A stretch of 64,000 bases of DNA from Kribbella sp. VKM Ac-2569 (GTDB lineage: Bacteria; Actinomycetota; Actinomycetes; Propionibacteriales; Kribbellaceae). A model generated the notes under the pieces. The model was not told where the DNA came from, ran no database searches, and saw only the letters and a list, made by a program, of their open reading frames with translations. A program made the translations under genes and the position numbers. Of the stretch, positions 61,009 to 64,000 are shown piece after piece. The stretch covers positions 744,001-808,000 of the forward strand of contig NZ_SGXJ01000004.1 of the NCBI RefSeq assembly GCF_004216905.1, in the 5' to 3' direction. Every line of letters begins with the position of its first letter. Position 1 is the first letter of the stretch.

Positions 61009-61091
61009 CAAACACCATCAGATCTGGTCCCCGGCGAGGTTAGCTTGGAGTTACAACGCCTGTTGGGGGCAGCGGGTTCTAGAGAGGGCGC

Positions 61092-62405
61092 GTGGAAGTC
61101 ATGGTTGCGACATACCTGAAGAAATGGGTCGGCAACCGCATTCTGAGCAGGACCACCCGTAGAGGTGGTCTCGACCTGTCGAAGATGCGGATGTTTCCCA
61201 GCCAGGTTTCGATGCCGTTGCGCCGCGAGGGGCTCGATCCGGTCCCGGAGCTGGCCCAGGTGCGCGAGACCGAGCCGGTGCACAAGCTGGCTCATCTGTT
61301 CGGGCTGAACGTCTTTGTGGTGAGCGGTCATGCCGAGGCGAAGGCTGTGCTCGCCGACAGCACGAACTTCAGCAACGACATCCGGCCGCTGGTCGGCTCG
61401 GACCCGAACAAGCCGTCGGAGGGTATCGGGGGCCTCGGGTTCACCGATCCGCCGGACCACACGCGGCTGCGGAAGCTGCTGACGCCCGAGTTCACCAAGC
61501 GCAAGCTGGCCCGGTTGGAGCCGGCGATCGAGAAGATCGTCAACGACCAGCTGGACCTGATGGAGGCCAAGGGCCCGGTCGCCGACATCGTCGCCGACTT
61601 CGCCTTCAATGTGCCGTTCCTGCTGATCGCGGACCTGCTCGGCGTCGAGGAGTCCGACCGTGATCGCTTCCGTGCGCTCGGACCGGCCCGGTTCGACCTG
61701 TCCGGCGGTGGCATCGGGGTGTTCGGGTCGGCGTCGGAGTCGCGGGACTTCCTGTTCGAGATCGTCCGGAAGCAGCGGGAGAACCCCGGCGACGGGCTGA
61801 TCGGGTCGATCATCCGCGAGCAGGGCGACGACCTCGACGACATCGAGCTCGGCGGGCTGGCGGACGGGGTGTTCCTGGGCGGGTACGAGACGTCCGCGAG
61901 CATGCTGGCGCTCGGCACGCTGGTGCTGTTGCGCGACCCGGCGAACTTCGAGCGGATCCGCAACGAGCCGGGTGCGGTCGACGTGATCGTCGAGGAGCTG
62001 CTGCGGTACCTGACCGTGGTGCAGGTCGCGTTCCCGCGGTTCGCCCGGCACGACCAGGAGCTGTTCGGTCAGCAGGTGAAGAAGGGCGATCTGGTCGCAG
62101 TGTCGTTGTCCGGGGCGGATCGGGACAAGCAGGTCTTCGGCGCGGACGCCGAGGACTTCTACCCACGTCGTACGGTGTCGTCCGCGCATCTCGCGTTCGG
62201 CCACGGCATGCACCGGTGCGTCGGCGCCGAGCTGGCCCGGATGGAGCTGCGCGCCGCGTTCACCGCGCTCGCGCACCGCTTCCCGGACCTGTCACTGGCT
62301 GTTCCCGAGGAGCAGCTCCGCTTCCGCGACTTCTCGATCGTGTACGGCGTCGAGACCCTTCCGGTCCGCCTCCACGCAACCACCGCCGAACAGGTCGCCG
62401 GCTGA
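61092..62405 (+). CDS. cytochrome P450
   Basis: 437 residues, soluble bacterial P450. I-helix GVFLGGYETSAS (oxygen-activating, Gly-Gly-x-Glu-Thr), ExxR in EELLRYL, and the heme-Cys loop FGHGMHRCVGAELARMEL. The N-terminus (YLKKWVGNRILSRTTRRGG) is longer than usual but shows no membrane helix. GTG 61092 or ATG 61101 may start it. Substrate unknown; ferredoxin and reductase are not encoded here. The Nudix gene follows 3 bp later. Confidence 0.93.
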   Translation: MEVMVATYLKKWVGNRILSRTTRRGGLDLSKMRMFPSQVSMPLRREGLDPVPELAQVRETEPVHKLAHLFGLNVFVVSGHAEAKAVLADSTNFSNDIRPLVGSDPNKPSEGIGGLGFTDPPDHTRLRKLLTPEFTKRKLARLEPAIEKIVNDQLDLMEAKGPVADIVADFAFNVPFLLIADLLGVEESDRDRFRALGPARFDLSGGGIGVFGSASESRDFLFEIVRKQRENPGDGLIGSIIREQGDDLDDIELGGLADGVFLGGYETSASMLALGTLVLLRDPANFERIRNEPGAVDVIVEELLRYLTVVQVAFPRFARHDQELFGQQVKKGDLVAVSLSGADRDKQVFGADAEDFYPRRTVSSAHLAFGHGMHRCVGAELARMELRAAFTALAHRFPDLSLAVPEEQLRFRDFSIVYGVETLPVRLHATTAEQVAG

Positions 62406-62408
62406 CCC

Positions 62409-62882
62409 GTGACATCGGAGTACGTAGCCAACCTGCCCCGGAAGAGGATGGCAGCCGGGGTGCTGTTCCGGTCGTCGGACGGGCGGGTGCTGCTGGTCGA
62501 GCCGTCGTACAAACCGAACTGGGAGATCCCCGGTGGCGCGGTCGAAGCCGACGAGTCGCCATGGGCCGCCGCGGCGCGTGAGTTGCTCGAGGAGCTCGAC
62601 ACGGAACGGCCGCTGGGGCGACTGCTGGTTGTCGACCACGTGCAGGCGTACGACGGACGGCCGGACGCCATGGTGTTCGTCTTCGACGGAGGTGTGGTGA
62701 CCGAGGCTGAGGTCGCGGCCTTCACCTTCTCCGACGGCGAGATCCTGTCGGCCGGCCTGTACACGCCGCCACAGGTCCGTACCCTCGGCAAGCCGATGCT
62801 CGCCAGCCGCATCGAAGCCGCGCTCCAAGCGGTCGACGAGGGCGCCGTTGTGCTCTGTCAGCATGGCGAGCGGGTGGATTAG
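62409..62882 (+). CDS. Nudix hydrolase
   Basis: 157 residues. Nudix box GGAVEADESPWAAAARELLEELD (G-x5-E-x7-REL-x-EE) is intact, so it should hydrolyse a nucleoside diphosphate-linked compound with Mg2+. Probably co-transcribed with the P450; overlaps the convergent LLM gene by 4 bp. Confidence 0.9.
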   Translation: MTSEYVANLPRKRMAAGVLFRSSDGRVLLVEPSYKPNWEIPGGAVEADESPWAAAARELLEELDTERPLGRLLVVDHVQAYDGRPDAMVFVFDGGVVTEAEVAAFTFSDGEILSAGLYTPPQVRTLGKPMLASRIEAALQAVDEGAVVLCQHGERVD

Positions 62883-63682
62883 ACCAACTGGAAGCGTTTG
62901 GCGAAGTGGGTTAGGTCGTCCAGGTCTGGGGTGGTTACTACCAGGCGTGTGACGCCTTGGGACTCGTAGGAGGCTACGGCTTCTGGGGTTAGGTCGATGG
63001 AGGCCCAGCGGGTGTACTCGAGGTTGTCGCGGGTTGATGCGGCCAGCTTCCACTGGGTCGCGCGTTCGGTCGGGGTTAGCGCGCCGCCTGGAAAGTACCC
63101 GTCGCCCCGGGTGCCTGCGCGGCGGGCAGCGGCACGGCTGGAGCCGCCGATGTGGATCGGCAACGGCGCCAACGGATGCGGGAAGCTGCTGAGGTCCTCG
63201 AACTCGAAGAACTCGCCCGAGTAGCTGACGCGATCACCTGACCACAGCAGCCGCAGTACGTCGATTGCCTCGTCCGTACGTCGTCCGCGCGACGCGAAGT
63301 CCACACCCACCGCCCGAGCCTCGCCCGGCAAGCTGCCCAAGCCGACGGTCAGCAACCGCATCCGTCCCTTCGACAGCACGTCGAGGGTCGCCAGCCGCTT
63401 CGCCAGCACCACCGGGTGGTGGTACGGCAGCAACAGCACAGCCGTCCCGAGCAGGAGCCGTTCTGTGGACGCCGCCACGAACCCGAGCAGCTCGAGCGGA
63501 TCGCCGTACGGCAGGTCGGTCGGCATCTCGTACCCGCCGAAGGTGGCGCCGCGATACAGCGCCACGTGCTCCGGTACGTACAACCCCTCGAACCCGCACT
63601 CCTCCGCGCGCCGCGCGAACCTGACCAGCCGCTCCGGATCCATCCCGTACGCCGGCGTGCTGTAACTCACCGCGAATCTCAT
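62879..63682 (-). CDS. LLM-class F420-dependent oxidoreductase
   Basis: 267 residues from ATG 63682 (MRFAVSYSTPAYGMDPERL). Luciferase-like TIM barrel: FARRAEECGFEGLYVPEHV, LLLGTAVLLLPYHHPVVLAKRLATLDVLSKGR, LGSLPGEARAVGVDFASRGRRTDE and HIGGSSRAAARRAG. Typical of actinobacterial F420 enzymes; FMN use is possible. Substrate unknown. Confidence 0.9.
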   Translation of the reverse strand: MRFAVSYSTPAYGMDPERLVRFARRAEECGFEGLYVPEHVALYRGATFGGYEMPTDLPYGDPLELLGFVAASTERLLLGTAVLLLPYHHPVVLAKRLATLDVLSKGRMRLLTVGLGSLPGEARAVGVDFASRGRRTDEAIDVLRLLWSGDRVSYSGEFFEFEDLSSFPHPLAPLPIHIGGSSRAAARRAGTRGDGYFPGGALTPTERATQWKLAASTRDNLEYTRWASIDLTPEAVASYESQGVTRLVVTTPDLDDLTHFAKRFQLV

Positions 63683-63835
63683 CACCGAACCGTAAAACCC
63701 TGTCCCCGGGGTCAAGGCAAACAAGACAAGACGGCTCTTGCGCCCGATGTGTGGGTGTTGTGCTGCCGGCTGACGGGTTATGTGTCCGATGACGGGAAGT
63801 AGCAGGCCAGCGGTGAAAGAACCCGCCAGCGGCGA

Positions 63836-63855
63836 CCTGCCGGCGGGCCGGCAGG
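63836..63855. repeat. perfect 20-bp palindrome near the window end
   Basis: CCTGCCGGC-GG-GCCGGCAGG, preceded by two GCCAGCGG direct repeats about 20 bp apart (63806-63832). Could be a terminator, a mobile-element end or a REP-like unit; the 198-bp gap otherwise shows no gene. Confidence 0.45.
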
Positions 63856-63880
63856 CGGACTCACCGGGGAAGCCGGCTGG

Positions 63881-64000
63881 GTGATCGGGTTGGTGATACG
63901 TCCTGTCGAGCTTGCAGATCTGGGGCTGGGCCCGCTGTCCGGTCCGGTGTGTGGGTCGTGGTGGCCGTATCCGGGGACTTGGGACAGGCCGTGGTGGGTT
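63881..64000 (+). CDS. 5' part of an unidentified gene (3' truncated)
   Basis: From GTG 63881 (or 63893) the frame stays open to the end of the window: VIGLVIRPVELADLGLGPLSG then a Trp/Pro-rich stretch. Forty codons are too few to name a family; the start resembles small actinobacterial acetyltransferase-like proteins. Confidence 0.35.
   Translation, partial: MIGLVIRPVELADLGLGPLSGPVCGSWWPYPGTWDRPWWV

Noticed and set aside
63683..63880. Insertion-sequence end
   Set aside because: The palindrome and direct repeats are suggestive, but no transposase or matching second terminal repeat is visible before the window ends.

Overview
The window is high-GC actinobacterial DNA. Short ATGA, GTGA and TGATG gene overlaps, frequent GTG/TTG starts and leaderless-looking genes are typical of the group. 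The gene content fits the Nocardioidaceae/Kribbella branch (an inference, not tested): a pseudaminic-acid and teichoic-acid type wall-polymer cluster, an ssd/tad pilus locus, a 6C small RNA, several GH18 chitinases and a K+-independent H+-pyrophosphatase. No tRNA, rRNA, CRISPR array or complete insertion sequence was seen.

Layout. 1-5.9 kb is the edge of a cell-surface glycopolymer cluster: a coiled-coil protein fragment, a GT2 glycosyltransferase, and a reverse-strand operon pseH-pseI-(NadM-like nucleotidyltransferase fused to a methyltransferase). 6-8.9 kb holds a secreted GHL10-type glycosidase-like protein and a DUF4143 AAA ATPase preceded by three 23-bp-spaced repeats. 8.9-13.9 kb has a large multi-pass membrane protein divergent from a small membrane protein, then a translationally coupled ACP / acyl-AMP ligase / SDR cassette. 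13.9-21 kb carries a BBE-type flavin oxidase, a DUF2786 protein, an RmlC-like epimerase, a TetR/MFS pair with twin operators, a double-GNAT protein and an orphan Imm52-like protein. 21.1-25 kb holds argS behind an arginine-rich leader peptide, downstream of a GT2-TagF fusion.

25-42.1 kb carries what is normally one compact locus: degenerate Fic protein, HAD-IB phosphatase, 6C RNA, ssd, tadA, tadB, tadC, pilin-like, TadE, and a TadG-like protein. Here about 9.7 kb (three GH18 chitinases, regulators, YbaK, MFS/LysR, SGNH hydrolase) separates the 6C RNA from ssd. 42.3-50 kb has a response regulator, a NYN-like protein, a PHP-family hydrolase and a complete carbohydrate-type ABC importer with a LacI-type operator at its promoter, then a 22-codon ORF ending in a Cys/Trp-rich motif and a secreted ricin-like protein.

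50.5-64 kb is mostly housekeeping: a LapA-like membrane protein, a Hrq1/MrfA-type helicase, a STAS anti-sigma antagonist, hppA, a DUF4142-class F sortase fusion, an ABC exporter pair, a DUF2785 protein, a cytochrome P450 with a nearby palindrome, a Nudix hydrolase, an F420-dependent LLM oxidoreductase and the open start of one more gene.

The strongest leads are the Arg-rich attenuator-like leader of argS, the 6C RNA parted from ssd by a chitin-utilisation insert, the NadM-like/methyltransferase fusion in a pseudaminic acid operon, the phased triple repeat overlapping the start region of the AAA ATPase gene, and the Cys/Trp-rich mini-ORF.
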